Shown here one piece after another: positions 33,815 to 42,801 of a stretch of DNA of 64,000 bases; position 1 is the first letter of the stretch, and the number at the start of each line of letters is the position of its first letter. The position numbers and the translations under genes were made by a program. The notes beneath the pieces are model-generated. The model did not search any database, was not told the origin of the DNA, and worked only from the letters and a program-made list of their open reading frames with translations. Where the stretch lies: NCBI GenBank assembly GCA_964568425.1, contig CAZMPO010000002.1, forward strand, positions 1 to 64,000, written 5' to 3'. Source of the DNA: CAKSQF01 sp964568425 (GTDB lineage Bacteria; Bacillota; Clostridia; Oscillospirales; CAG-272).

Positions 33815-35058
33815 ATGAGACGTGTACTTATTTGGAAGAAGGTATCGCCGTGTAGTGAGTATGATATTTTTCGCGGAATGGATTGTTTGCAAGAATACAA
33901 GTGGCGTTCCACGTTTAATGTGGGTAACCGTTTGTGGTTTCAAGGAATCATGTCTGCGATTGACACTAAGGAAAATCAGTACGAATTCCTGTCCGACGAG
34001 TTGACAACAGAAGCGATAAATACTGAATATGATTTTATCATATTGCCGATGGCGAATATTTTTAACAGTAAGTTTCGCCATTATCTGGAAGGTTTTACAT
34101 TTGACAAGATAAAGATTCCCATATATGTGATTGCCTGCGGGGCACAGGCGGACAACTATGAGTCGTTGGATATGCTGATTGATGATATCGGTGATTTGTC
34201 AAAACGTTTTATCAGTTCAGTGTATAACACTGGTGGCGAATTCGCATTGAGAGGATACTTTACAAAGGAATTTTTTGAGCGTCTTGGATTTCCCTCTGCT
34301 GTTGTAACAGGTTGCCAATGGGTAGCACTTTCGTGGCAAATGGCAGCATAAAGAACTCAAAGCCCCAAAAACCTGTGTTCAACGGAAATGTATCAATTTT
34401 AAAAAAATTGATGGAGCAGTATAAGGGCAGTATATTTATAGATCAGGACGTGTTCTGGCAGGAATTGTATGCCGTACGCCGGGGAAACCCGGATTTTCGG
34501 AAGGAACTTGCGTTTTACTGTAACAGCGATTCATATTATGCAAAACTTTTAGGAGAAGATCGCATTCGTCTTATTCCTGATATGTATAATTGGTCGAAAT
34601 TCTTACAGAAATCGGGATTTGATTATTCTTTTGGATCTAGAATTCATGGAACGATTATGGCAATTCTGAGTGGTATCCCCGCCACCATAGTTGCAATTGA
34701 TAGCAGAACGCAAGAGATGGCAGAATTTTTCGATATCCCGTTGGTGAAGTATGAGCCGAACCATGTGTATACGCCGGAAGAACTGTATGCGTTTTATGAA
34801 CTGGCAGATTATTCTCGATTTAATGAAACATATCGTGAGAAATACCAAGCATACGAGAATTTTTTATTACAGCACGGCATTGTTTCACATATCAATCAGT
34901 TCAATACATTTTTTGATAACAGCAGAGAATATATTGCGCCGCCACAAACGCTCAACGTACAGTACTTTCGGGAAATGTCTCTCAGAATAAAAAGGGATAA
35001 AGTTCTGTTGGCAGGTGGCAAATTGGCAGTAACTCTCAAAAATAAGTTGTCCAGATAG
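33815..35058 (+). pseudogene. polysaccharide pyruvyl transferase family gene with a 1-nt frameshift
   Basis: Two overlapping frames make one protein of about 414 residues. Frame 1 (33815-34351) has MRRVLIWKKVSP...FNVGNRLWFQGI, IPIYVIACGAQADN and ends VVTGCQWVALSWQMAA. Frame 2 picks up inside it (PMGSTFVANGSIKNSK, from 34312) and runs to 35058 with FGSRIHGTIMAILSGIPATIV, the conserved C-terminal motif. One C lost in a short C run near 34313 explains it: TGC-CCA-ATG would restore TGCPMG. It could be an inactivated gene, phase variation or a sequencing error. Base and codon use are more AT-rich than the flanks. The intact protein would ketal-link pyruvate to a sugar. Confidence 0.7.
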
Positions 35059-35069
35059 CAGGTGTCTCT

Positions 35070-35942
35070 ATGAAAATAACCGTATTTACCCCAACATACA
35101 ACAGGGCGTATATAATTGAAAATCTCTACCGCTCCCTGCGGCGTCAGACCGCTTGTGACTTCGAGTGGTTGGTGGTGGATGACGGTTCGACAGACAACAC
35201 CGAAGAGCTGTTCCGCATCTGGCGGCAGGAGGAAAATCCTTTTCCCGTCCGCTATTTCAAGCAAGAAAACGGCGGCAAGTGCCGCGCTATCAACCGTGGG
35301 CTGGAGTTGGCAGAGGGTGAACTTTTTTTTACAGTGGATTCGGATGATTATTTGACCGATGATGCACTGGAAAAGGTGCTCCGTTGGGAAGCTGAATTGC
35401 CGAAGGGACATCAATACTGCGGCTTTGCGGGAAATCTGGGTACAGCCCCGGATGAGACACCCAACCGGCTCTTTGAAGAGGCGTATTTTGATGGTACCGC
35501 TCTCGACCGCTACGGCGCGGTGGACGGTGAGCGTGCCATGGTGTTCTACACGAATATTCACCGAAAATATCCCTACCCGGTGTACGACGGCGAGAAGTTT
35601 ATGACCGAAGCGGTCGTCTATAACCGCATGGCACATGACGGCTACAAAATGCGCTTCTACAACGATATCATCTGGATCTACGAATACAAAGAAGACGGTC
35701 TGACCAAAGCCGGTAGCAGCATTTTCCTGAACAATCCCAAGGGCTACGGTCTGTGGCTTCGGGAGAAGGCGGCTTTTCAGGACGCATCCATGAAGGAAAG
35801 GCTGAAAATGTACTATACCTTCACCTGCGACCTATACTCACGGCTGTCCGGCAGAGAGATCGCAGCCTGCATCGGCGCACCGTATCTCGTGATCGCGTTT
35901 TTCTGCGGGGTACGCAAATTGATAAATATATTTCGGAAGTGA
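35070..35942 (+). CDS. GT2 glycosyltransferase
   Basis: 290 residues. MKITVFTPTYNRAYIIENLYRSL, VVDDGSTDNTEELFRIW, QENGGKCRAINRGLE and TVDSDDYLTDDALEKVLRWE; later KYPYPVYDGEKFMTEAVVYNR and SSIFLNNPKGYGLWLREK as in the gene at 25780. Codon choice (CTG, CGG, GCC) differs from neighbours, suggesting separate acquisition. Confidence 0.87.
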   Translation: MKITVFTPTYNRAYIIENLYRSLRRQTACDFEWLVVDDGSTDNTEELFRIWRQEENPFPVRYFKQENGGKCRAINRGLELAEGELFFTVDSDDYLTDDALEKVLRWEAELPKGHQYCGFAGNLGTAPDETPNRLFEEAYFDGTALDRYGAVDGERAMVFYTNIHRKYPYPVYDGEKFMTEAVVYNRMAHDGYKMRFYNDIIWIYEYKEDGLTKAGSSIFLNNPKGYGLWLREKAAFQDASMKERLKMYYTFTCDLYSRLSGREIAACIGAPYLVIAFFCGVRKLINIFRK

Positions 35943-35946
35943 AAAA

Positions 35947-36741
35947 ATGAGCATATTTCATCGAATTTCTGCCAGTGTTCAGGCTCGGTTCATCCGACCT
36001 CGGATGCTGCGCAACTACAAAAAAACCGCCCCCGGCAAGCACCTGGCGGCATACAAAGACAAGTTCGCCGAGCGGCGGTGCTTTCTTATCGGCAACGGTC
36101 CCAGCCTGCGCGCCGCCGATCTGACACGCCTTCATGAGGCGGGCGAGATCAGCTTTGCGTTCAATCGCATTTATAACATATTCGATCAAACCCCTTGGAG
36201 ACCGACATTTTACATATCTCAGGACGAAAAAATGCTCGCCGGTTCGATAAATGAGGTGAACGAACTGACCGCTGACGAAAAATTCATTCCCATACAGCTG
36301 AAATGGTGGCATGATATCGACATTAAGGACGCGACGTATTTTAATATCATCGATCAGTCGATCGATGATCCGCGAAAGTTTGAGTTCGCCGACGATCCGT
36401 CATCGGCGGTTTATAATTCGAGCACATGTATGTATACTGCGGCACAGCTTGCCGTGTATATGGGCTTTTCGGAGATATATCTCATCGGTGTCGATCATCA
36501 TTTCAAGATCAGCCAAAACAATAAGGGCGAGATCGTCATCGATAATAACGCAAAGGATTATTTTTCCGAAAAATATAATGAGGATAAGGACAAGCTCTAT
36601 ATCCCGAACACCGAAAAGAGCACGCTCACATATGAGGCAATGAAACTGCATTGCGAGCGGCGCGGTGTCAATGTCCGCAACGCCACCCGAGGCGGCAAAC
36701 TCGAAGTTTTCGGGCGCGTGGATTTTGATAAACTTTTTTGA
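35947..36741 (+). CDS. DUF115/GT42-like protein, candidate CMP-sugar (Kdo) transferase
   Basis: 264 residues. CFLIGNGPSLRAADLTRLHEAG at residues about 49-70 and SSTCMYTAAQLAVYMGFSEIYLIGVDHHF at about 158-187 match the DUF115/MptE-like fold and recall the GNGPSL and SGVYM...GIDF motifs of GT42 sialyltransferases, which use CMP-sugars. FNRIYNIFDQTPWRPTFYISQDE between them is typical of DUF115 proteins in surface-glycan loci. Because the same locus encodes a full CMP-Kdo pathway and no KpsC/KpsS or WaaA-like Kdo transferase is visible, this protein is my best candidate for the Kdo-adding enzyme. That is inference; pterin kinase activity of MptE is unlikely here. Confidence 0.6.
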   Translation: MSIFHRISASVQARFIRPRMLRNYKKTAPGKHLAAYKDKFAERRCFLIGNGPSLRAADLTRLHEAGEISFAFNRIYNIFDQTPWRPTFYISQDEKMLAGSINEVNELTADEKFIPIQLKWWHDIDIKDATYFNIIDQSIDDPRKFEFADDPSSAVYNSSTCMYTAAQLAVYMGFSEIYLIGVDHHFKISQNNKGEIVIDNNAKDYFSEKYNEDKDKLYIPNTEKSTLTYEAMKLHCERRGVNVRNATRGGKLEVFGRVDFDKLF

Positions 36742-36769
36742 TTTTTAACAAAGGAACGCTTAACAGCTA

Positions 36770-38296
36770 ATGAAAGAAAAGAAAAGTCAGCTGAAAATCG
36801 GCATAGTTCTAAACTATGTCAACATGATTCTCGGGAACCTGATACCGATTTTTTACACGCGTATCATGCTCGGAATGCTCGATCAGAACGAATATGGTCT
36901 GTATAAGATAGCGGGCAGCGTCACGAGCTATCTGTCGCTTATTTCGCTCGGTATCGGCTCGTCCATCACGAGATATCTTATAAAAACTCGTGAGGAGGAG
37001 GGCAAAGAGGCAGAGGAGAGGATGCTCGGTCTCTTTGATGTTATTTTCAATGTTATTGCCGTCGCCTCAATAGTCATCGGCACTGCTCTGACGTTCGTTA
37101 TTCCGCTTTTTTACGGCGATTCACTGAGCCCTGCCGAAATATCGAGGATGCAGATACTCGTGTTCATGATGGTGATCAATATGGCACTCGGTTTCTCGCA
37201 GTCGCCCTATCTGTCGGTCGTGAGCGCGCACGAAAAATTCATATTTCTTCAAAGCATCAACATTTTGTCAACCGTTGTGGGTCCCTGCCTCAATATAGTC
37301 GCTCTGGCAATGGGAACCGGAACTATCGGAATGACCGCATCGTCGATGTGCATATCGGTAGTTGTTCGCGCGATCTATCAAATCTATGTGCGAAGATCGC
37401 TGAAAATGAAGACTCGCTACAAAGGTCTTCCGCTCGGCAGACTTAAAGAGATACTTGAGTTTTCCTTTTGGATATTCGTTGCAAATGTTGTAGGTCAACT
37501 CTACAGTGCTACCGATATGGTGCTGATCGGAAAAATTCCCGCCCTTGCGGCAACGGGAGCCGCGATATACAGTGTTGGCGGCACATTTAACAGTATAGTT
37601 TCAAGCATTACGACAGGCGTTTCCAACTTGCTCGCACCAAAGGTCAATAAGATGGTCTTCAGCGGTGCGTCGGGGGACGAGCTCACCGATCTGTCCATAA
37701 GAGTCGGACGCATTCAAGGACACATAATGTCTCTTCTCGTTTCGGGATTTGTTGCGTTCGGACAACCGTTCGTTTGCCTTTATGCCGGAGAGGATTATGC
37801 CGAGGCATATCTCGTTGCCGTCTGCATGATGATTCCAAATTTGATCCCCCTTGTTCAAAGCGTCTGTCTGAGCGTCATAGTTGCGCAGAATAAGCATCGT
37901 TTCCGCTCCCTTGTTTATCTGGGCATTGCAATATCAAATGTCATCGGAACATGGATCTTGCTTCACTACATGGGAATAGTCGGCGCGGCACTAATGACCG
38001 GAGTATCGCTGGTCATCGGAAACGGACTTGTAATGAATATCTATTACCATAAAAAGACGGGACTTGATATGGTCAGATTTTGGAAAGAACTCTTGCCGGT
38101 GTATGCGATTCCGCTTGTGATGTGCGTGTTGACGCTCTTTATTTCACGATTTGTGAATTTCTACGATCTGCTCACACTCGCGATCGGAATTGTAACCTAT
38201 ACCGCCGTCTTCGCCGTCTTGACCTGGTTCTTCGTAATGAACGATTACGAAAAGAACATCATTCGCACCCCAATCAAAAAGTTTTTCGGAGGATAA
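36770..38296 (+). CDS. wzx: polysaccharide flippase, MOP superfamily (Wzx-like)
   Basis: 508 residues, about 14 membrane helices. LKIGIVLNYVNMILGNLIPIFYTRIMLGMLDQNEYGLYKIAGS at the start is typical of polysaccharide transporters of the PST/MATE type, as is FWIFVANVVGQLYSATDMVLIG in the middle. Flips the finished undecaprenyl-linked repeat unit outward for the EpsG-like polymerase at 23575. Its end carries the GGAGG site of the decayed GT2 gene that follows. Confidence 0.9.
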   Translation: MKEKKSQLKIGIVLNYVNMILGNLIPIFYTRIMLGMLDQNEYGLYKIAGSVTSYLSLISLGIGSSITRYLIKTREEEGKEAEERMLGLFDVIFNVIAVASIVIGTALTFVIPLFYGDSLSPAEISRMQILVFMMVINMALGFSQSPYLSVVSAHEKFIFLQSINILSTVVGPCLNIVALAMGTGTIGMTASSMCISVVVRAIYQIYVRRSLKMKTRYKGLPLGRLKEILEFSFWIFVANVVGQLYSATDMVLIGKIPALAATGAAIYSVGGTFNSIVSSITTGVSNLLAPKVNKMVFSGASGDELTDLSIRVGRIQGHIMSLLVSGFVAFGQPFVCLYAGEDYAEAYLVAVCMMIPNLIPLVQSVCLSVIVAQNKHRFRSLVYLGIAISNVIGTWILLHYMGIVGAALMTGVSLVIGNGLVMNIYYHKKTGLDMVRFWKELLPVYAIPLVMCVLTLFISRFVNFYDLLTLAIGIVTYTAVFAVLTWFFVMNDYEKNIIRTPIKKFFGG

Positions 38297-38300
38297 AGCA

Positions 38301-39309
38301 ATCGCTGAGATAAGTATTATCGTTCCTGTTTACAATGTTGAGAAATATCTTGAACAGCATATTGGCACAAACATTTGAGGATTTCGAGCTGATATTGGTC
38401 GATGACGGAAGTCCCGATAAGTGTCCCGAGATCTGCGACGAATATGCCCAAAAGGATGATCGTGTAAAGGTCATCCACAAAGAAAACGGCGGTGTGTCTT
38501 CTGCAAGAAACGCCGGGATCGATGCCGCAGTCGGGAATTATTTCTGCTTCGTGGACAGCGACGATCTGGCAGCCCCGGACTACTGTCGGTGTTTACTGGA
38601 ACTGCTGAAAGATACCGATTTCGATTTCAGTTTCTGCGGTGTTCATCGCTTCTCGGATGGTAGTGTGCCGACTGTGGAAGATGGGTATGGTGCGACCGCA
38701 ATCAGCAATGCGGAATATCTGAAAATGCAATTTGAGCGTCGTACGGAGTTTGGCGTCTGTAATAAGCTGTTCCGTCGGACGCTTTTTGACCGGATTCGCT
38801 TTATGCCGGGAAAACTCCATGAGGATGTGATCTTCTCGGCAGATTTGATTAAAAATCTGAACGGCGGTGCGGTATACACCAACCGCCGGTTGTATTTTTA
38901 CCGCCAGCGGGAGGGAGGCATTGTTTCCACCCAGTCCCTGCGATGTAGCCCCGACCGGCTTTTTGCAGGGGAGTACCTATTGGAAGCAGTGAGGAAAAAC
39001 TGCCCGGAGCTGACGGATTTGGCACTCCGCTACGCGGTGGAATATCCATGGATGTTCGTGGATCCAATTTATGTTAATGGTGCGTTTCAAATCAACAAAG
39101 CATTTCTGAAAACCATACAAGCCTATCTAAAAAAACATTTGTCCGACTACCGAGACAGAGAAATTTTCTCCGAGATCCGGTTGCGGCGGATGAAACTGTT
39201 TTCAAAGAGCAAAGTACTCTATGCCTGTAATGCCTACGCACGGCTGGCAAGAGTGTATTTATACCGTCTGATAGGTAAAGATGCTTACCGCGGCGGTCAT
39301 GGGATATAA
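38301..39309 (+). pseudogene. GT2 glycosyltransferase with lost start codon and frameshift
   Basis: After GGAGG (38288-38292) the sequence reads ATC-GCT-GAG-ATA-AGT: with ATG instead of ATC it would start MAEISIIVPVYNVEKYL, a normal GT2 N-terminus. After KYL (38349-38351) only one base precedes the next conserved block (NSILAQTFEDFELILVDDGS), where paralogues have four codons; so about 11 nt are deleted and the frame shifts. The rest is open to 39309 (HKENGGVSSARNAGID, FVDSDDLAAPDY, CNKLFRRTLFDRIRFMPGKLHED). An internal ATG at 38335 would make a protein lacking the first beta strand of the donor site, probably inactive. Confidence 0.75.
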
Positions 39310-39328
39310 ATATTTAGGAGGAAAAAAC

Positions 39329-40063
39329 ATGAAAATCATCGGTATGATACCCGCGCGCGGGGGGTCTTCGCGCTTTAACATGAAACCGCTGGCACAGATC
39401 TGCGGCAAGCCTATGCTGTACTGGGTCTGGAAACACAGCAAAGAGGTGGCTGAGTTTGACGAGGTTTATGTTGCCACCGACAACGATCAGATCAAATCGG
39501 TCGCCGAGGAGTTCGGTGCCAAAGTCATCATGACCTCGCCCGATTGCGAAACGGCAACCGAGCGTTTGTACGAGGTCTCGCACAAAGTCGATGCCGATCT
39601 TTATGTCATGGTAAACGGTGACGAGCCGCTCGTTATGGCAAAAGATATAGTAAAATGCATCCCCGAGAGCATTCCCGAGGACGGATTCTATGTTTCAAAC
39701 CTGATGACCGATTTTTCGAATCCGGTCGAGGTCGTTGACCCCACGAATTTGAAGATCGTCACCAATAAAGACGGCATCGTCCTCTTTATATCGCGCGCGC
39801 CCATCCCCTTCCCGAAGGGCGAAATGAACTACGCTTATCAGAAATTCGTCGGTGTCGGTGCATTCACCAAAGCCGCGCTTGAATACTACCATTCAACTCC
39901 GCGCGGACCCGTGGAGAAGATCGAAGAGAACGATTCTTTCAGATTTATCGAAAATCGCAAGGATTGCTACTACATAAACGCACATTGCAAGACCCTGTCG
40001 GTCGACACCCCCAAGGATCGCGTACAGGTCGAAAGATACATGATCGAAAATGGACTTGCGTGA
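39329..40063 (+). CDS. kdsB: 3-deoxy-manno-octulosonate cytidylyltransferase (CMP-Kdo synthetase)
   Basis: 244 residues from the ATG at 39329 (AGGAGG site). KdsB pattern: MKIIGMIPARGGSSRFNMKPL, ICGKPMLYWVW, VYVATDNDQIKSVAEEFGAKV, TSPDCETATERLYEV, VNGDEPLV, LFISRAPIPFPKGEMNYAYQKFVGVGAFTK, and C-terminal VDTPKDRVQVERY. Activates Kdo with CTP, releasing pyrophosphate. The N-terminal loop partly resembles NeuA-type enzymes, but the presence of kdsA, kdsD and kdsC directly downstream argues for Kdo rather than sialic acid. Confidence 0.88.
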   Translation: MKIIGMIPARGGSSRFNMKPLAQICGKPMLYWVWKHSKEVAEFDEVYVATDNDQIKSVAEEFGAKVIMTSPDCETATERLYEVSHKVDADLYVMVNGDEPLVMAKDIVKCIPESIPEDGFYVSNLMTDFSNPVEVVDPTNLKIVTNKDGIVLFISRAPIPFPKGEMNYAYQKFVGVGAFTKAALEYYHSTPRGPVEKIEENDSFRFIENRKDCYYINAHCKTLSVDTPKDRVQVERYMIENGLA

Positions 40064-41051
40064 CATGGAACGTAACCAATCGATAGACTGCTTTAAGTTT
40101 GCAGCAGCTGTCTTGATAGTAGCGATTCATACGGGGCTGTTTTCTGATGTTGATCAGCGGCTAAACTTTTTTGTCGTGAATTATCTTTGCAGGATGGCGA
40201 TTCCATTTTTTGCTGTAGTTACGGGATACTTTCTGACAAAAAAGCTGGAATTTGACAATAAATTGGAGCGAAACAGCACAAACGTCGGTTTTTATTGGAA
40301 GTACACAAAGAAAACGGCTATCCTGTATGTTACATGGTCGATCATTTACTTGATCGTGTCAATTCCGCTTTGGATCAAAACGGGATGGATGTCTCCGATG
40401 GCGTTTGTGGATTTTGCCATCGGGACGCTGACAAAAGGATCGCATTATCATTTGTGGTATTTGCTTTATTTGATCTACTCGTTGCCGCTGTTTTGGATCG
40501 TGTTACGAACAATAAGGCAAAAGTACCTTTTGCCGATCGCTTTTCTTTTGTGGATGGCTGAGATCGTCTTGTATGCGTACAGATTTTTCTTGCCGCCCGC
40601 GGCTGAACGCCTGTTGTGTGTATTTGATAAAAACTCGACAATTGGCGTCATATTGCCTTTGCTAATTTTGGGCTCTGTAATTGCTCGCGGGAAAAGCAGA
40701 TCGAAAAAGTTTATGGTTGTCGGCTTCATTGTTTCGGCGATCGCTCTGCTTGCGGAGGCGATTTTCTTGAAAGAGTGTGGTGTTAACGCATATTCGTATC
40801 TTTTCTTTACATTTCCGACGGCATATTTTGCGTTTAATGTGATTTTGTCGATCGATATTCGGTTAAAAATAAATTCAAAGTATCCGGCAATGATGAGTAC
40901 TATTGTATACTGCGTTCATCCGATCTTCGTGGAAGCGTTTGCGGATGCAGTGGACAGCAGTGTGATAAGGTTTCTCATTACGCTGGCACTTTCGATCGCA
41001 GTTGCGGTTCTATATGTGTCAGTGAAAAATAAAATTAAAAGAAGGACATAA
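40050..41051 (+). CDS. acyltransferase family 3 membrane protein (O-acetyltransferase)
   Basis: 333 residues from the ATG at 40050, overlapping kdsB; an ATG at 40065 (MERNQSIDCFKF) is equally plausible. About ten membrane helices. Family signature near the N-terminus: RNQSIDCFKFAAAVLIVAIHTG with the conserved His, then CRMAIPFFAVVTGYFL; HYHLWYLLYLIYSLPLF follows. Likely O-acetylates a sugar of the glycan, possibly Kdo itself given its place between kdsB and kdsA. More AT-rich than the kds genes around it. Confidence 0.85.
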   Translation: MDLRDMERNQSIDCFKFAAAVLIVAIHTGLFSDVDQRLNFFVVNYLCRMAIPFFAVVTGYFLTKKLEFDNKLERNSTNVGFYWKYTKKTAILYVTWSIIYLIVSIPLWIKTGWMSPMAFVDFAIGTLTKGSHYHLWYLLYLIYSLPLFWIVLRTIRQKYLLPIAFLLWMAEIVLYAYRFFLPPAAERLLCVFDKNSTIGVILPLLILGSVIARGKSRSKKFMVVGFIVSAIALLAEAIFLKECGVNAYSYLFFTFPTAYFAFNVILSIDIRLKINSKYPAMMSTIVYCVHPIFVEAFADAVDSSVIRFLITLALSIAVAVLYVSVKNKIKRRT

Positions 41052-41053
41052 AA

Positions 41054-41833
41054 ATGTTTCAACTTATTGCAGGACCGTGCGTGATCGAATCTCGCGAGCA
41101 GATCTTGACGGTCGCTGAAAAAATGAAGGATATCACCGACAGACTCGGGATACCCTATACCTTCAAAGCCTCTTTCGATAAGGCAAACAGAACATCTATC
41201 AGCTCTTTTCGCGGTCCCGGGATCGAGAAGGGAATGGAGATCCTGAAAGAGGTCAAGGACACCTTTGGTCTGCCGATATGCACGGACATTCACGAGGCAT
41301 GGCAGGCGGATATCGCGGCACAGGTCGCCGATATCCTGCAAATTCCGGCATTTCTCTGCCGTCAGACCGATCTGCTTGTCGCCGCGGCAAAGACCGGACG
41401 CTGTATAAACATAAAAAAAGCGCAGTTTTTAGCCCCGTGGGATATGAAAAACTGCCTTGATAAGGTTCGCGAGTCGGGGAATGATAATGTAATGCTCTGC
41501 GAACGCGGAACAAGTTTCGGATACAATACGCTCGTTGTCGACATGACCGGACTCAGGGTCATGAAGGATTTCGGCGTTCCCGTGATCTTTGATGCGACGC
41601 ACAGCGTGCAAAAGCCGGGCGGCAACGGCACGAGCACCGGCGGAAATCGGGGCTATGTCGAGTATCTCGCAAAAGCGGCAATCGCGGTGGGGGTTGACGG
41701 ACTCTTTATGGAGACGCATCCCGACCCCGACAGAGCAAAGTCGGACGGTCCGAACATGGTCGCGCTCGACGATATGGAAGGGCTTCTTAAAAAGCTGATA
41801 AGAGTTTACACTGCTGTTTGGACGGAGGACTGA
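41054..41833 (+). CDS. kdsA: 3-deoxy-8-phosphooctulonate synthase (Kdo-8-P synthase)
   Basis: 259 residues. Highly characteristic: AGPCVIESREQILTVAEKM, IPYTFKASFDKANRTSISSFRGPGIEKGM, ICTDIHEAWQADIAAQVADILQIPAFLCRQTDLL, INIKKAQFLAPWDM, LCERGTSFGYNTLVVDM, VIFDATHSVQKPGG, GLFMETHPDPDRAKSDGPN. Condenses arabinose-5-phosphate with phosphoenolpyruvate. The N-terminal GPCVIE has Cys9, the metal-ligand Cys of metal-dependent KdsA, where E. coli has Asn. AAGGA site; TGATG overlap with kdsD. Confidence 0.95.
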   Translation: MFQLIAGPCVIESREQILTVAEKMKDITDRLGIPYTFKASFDKANRTSISSFRGPGIEKGMEILKEVKDTFGLPICTDIHEAWQADIAAQVADILQIPAFLCRQTDLLVAAAKTGRCINIKKAQFLAPWDMKNCLDKVRESGNDNVMLCERGTSFGYNTLVVDMTGLRVMKDFGVPVIFDATHSVQKPGGNGTSTGGNRGYVEYLAKAAIAVGVDGLFMETHPDPDRAKSDGPNMVALDDMEGLLKKLIRVYTAVWTED

Positions 41834-42801
41834 TGGTGGACATAATCAATGAGGCAAGATGGGTGTTTGACACCGAGATAGACGCACTGCAAAAAACAAG
41901 GGACTCGCTCGGCGATCAGTTTGAAAAGATCGTCGGTTTGGTCGTCGGATGCAGTGGAAAGGTCATAATCACAGGCATGGGAAAGCCCGGGCATATCGGC
42001 ACAAAGATCGCTGCGTCGCTCGCGAGTCTCGGCACGCCGTCATTTTTTATGCACCCGGGCGAGGCGATGCACGGAGATCTCGGCATGGTCGCGAAAAATG
42101 ATGTCGTCATTCTGATGAGCTACAGCGGAGAGAGCGATGAGATAGTCAGGCTGTTGCCGACACTTCACGAGATCGGTTGCGAAACAGTCGCGATAACCGG
42201 AAACGACCGATCGACCCTTGCAAAAGAGTGCAAAACGACCTTTTGCTTCCCTCATTTCGAAGAGGCGTGCTATATGCACCTCGCGCCGACCTCGAGCACA
42301 ACGGCATTGCTTGCCCTCGGAGACGCGGTCGCGGTCGTTGCGTCGAAAATGCGCAATTATACCAAAAACGATTTCGCTCTCCACCATCCCGCTGGCTCTC
42401 TCGGAAAGAAATTGCTCGTTAAGGTCGAAAATATCATGCATTCGGGAGACGAAAATGCGGTCATTATGTGTGGGAGCAGTCTGCGCGCGGCGATAGTTGA
42501 GATGAGCGCAAAAGGACTCAGTATGGTCAATGTGGTCGATGGCGATCAAAGACCGCTCGGAATCATCACGGACGGCGATCTGCGCAGAATGCTCGAGCGC
42601 GGCGTCGATGTCTACGGCGAGATCGTCGATAATGTTATGACAAGATCGCCGAGATGCATTGATAAGCGCGATATGGCTGTCAACGCTCTGCAAAAAATGA
42701 GCGATATCCGTATAACCGGAATGCCCGTGCTCGATGAGGACGGACGCGTCGTCGGATCGGTGCTTATGCAGGATGTCTATAAGGCGGGTATAGTCGGATG
42801 A
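41833..42801 (+). CDS. kdsD: arabinose-5-phosphate isomerase
   Basis: 322 residues from the ATG at 41833 (GGAGG 4-5 nt upstream). SIS domain with VIITGMGKPGHIGTKIAASLASLGTPSFFMHPGEAMHGDLGM and SYSGESDEIVRLL, then two CBS domains (VENIMHSGDENAVIMCG..., IVDNVMTRSPRCIDKRDM...). Full-length KdsD/KpsF. Converts ribulose-5-phosphate to arabinose-5-phosphate, feeding KdsA. ATGA overlap with kdsC. Confidence 0.95.
   Translation: MVDIINEARWVFDTEIDALQKTRDSLGDQFEKIVGLVVGCSGKVIITGMGKPGHIGTKIAASLASLGTPSFFMHPGEAMHGDLGMVAKNDVVILMSYSGESDEIVRLLPTLHEIGCETVAITGNDRSTLAKECKTTFCFPHFEEACYMHLAPTSSTTALLALGDAVAVVASKMRNYTKNDFALHHPAGSLGKKLLVKVENIMHSGDENAVIMCGSSLRAAIVEMSAKGLSMVNVVDGDQRPLGIITDGDLRRMLERGVDVYGEIVDNVMTRSPRCIDKRDMAVNALQKMSDIRITGMPVLDEDGRVVGSVLMQDVYKAGIVG

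Noticed and set aside
39329..42801. Sialic acid (CMP-Neu5Ac) or legionaminate pathway
   Set aside because: KdsA is of the Kdo-8-P synthase type rather than NeuB with a SAF domain, and KdsD plus KdsC are specific to Kdo; no NeuC-like epimerase is present.
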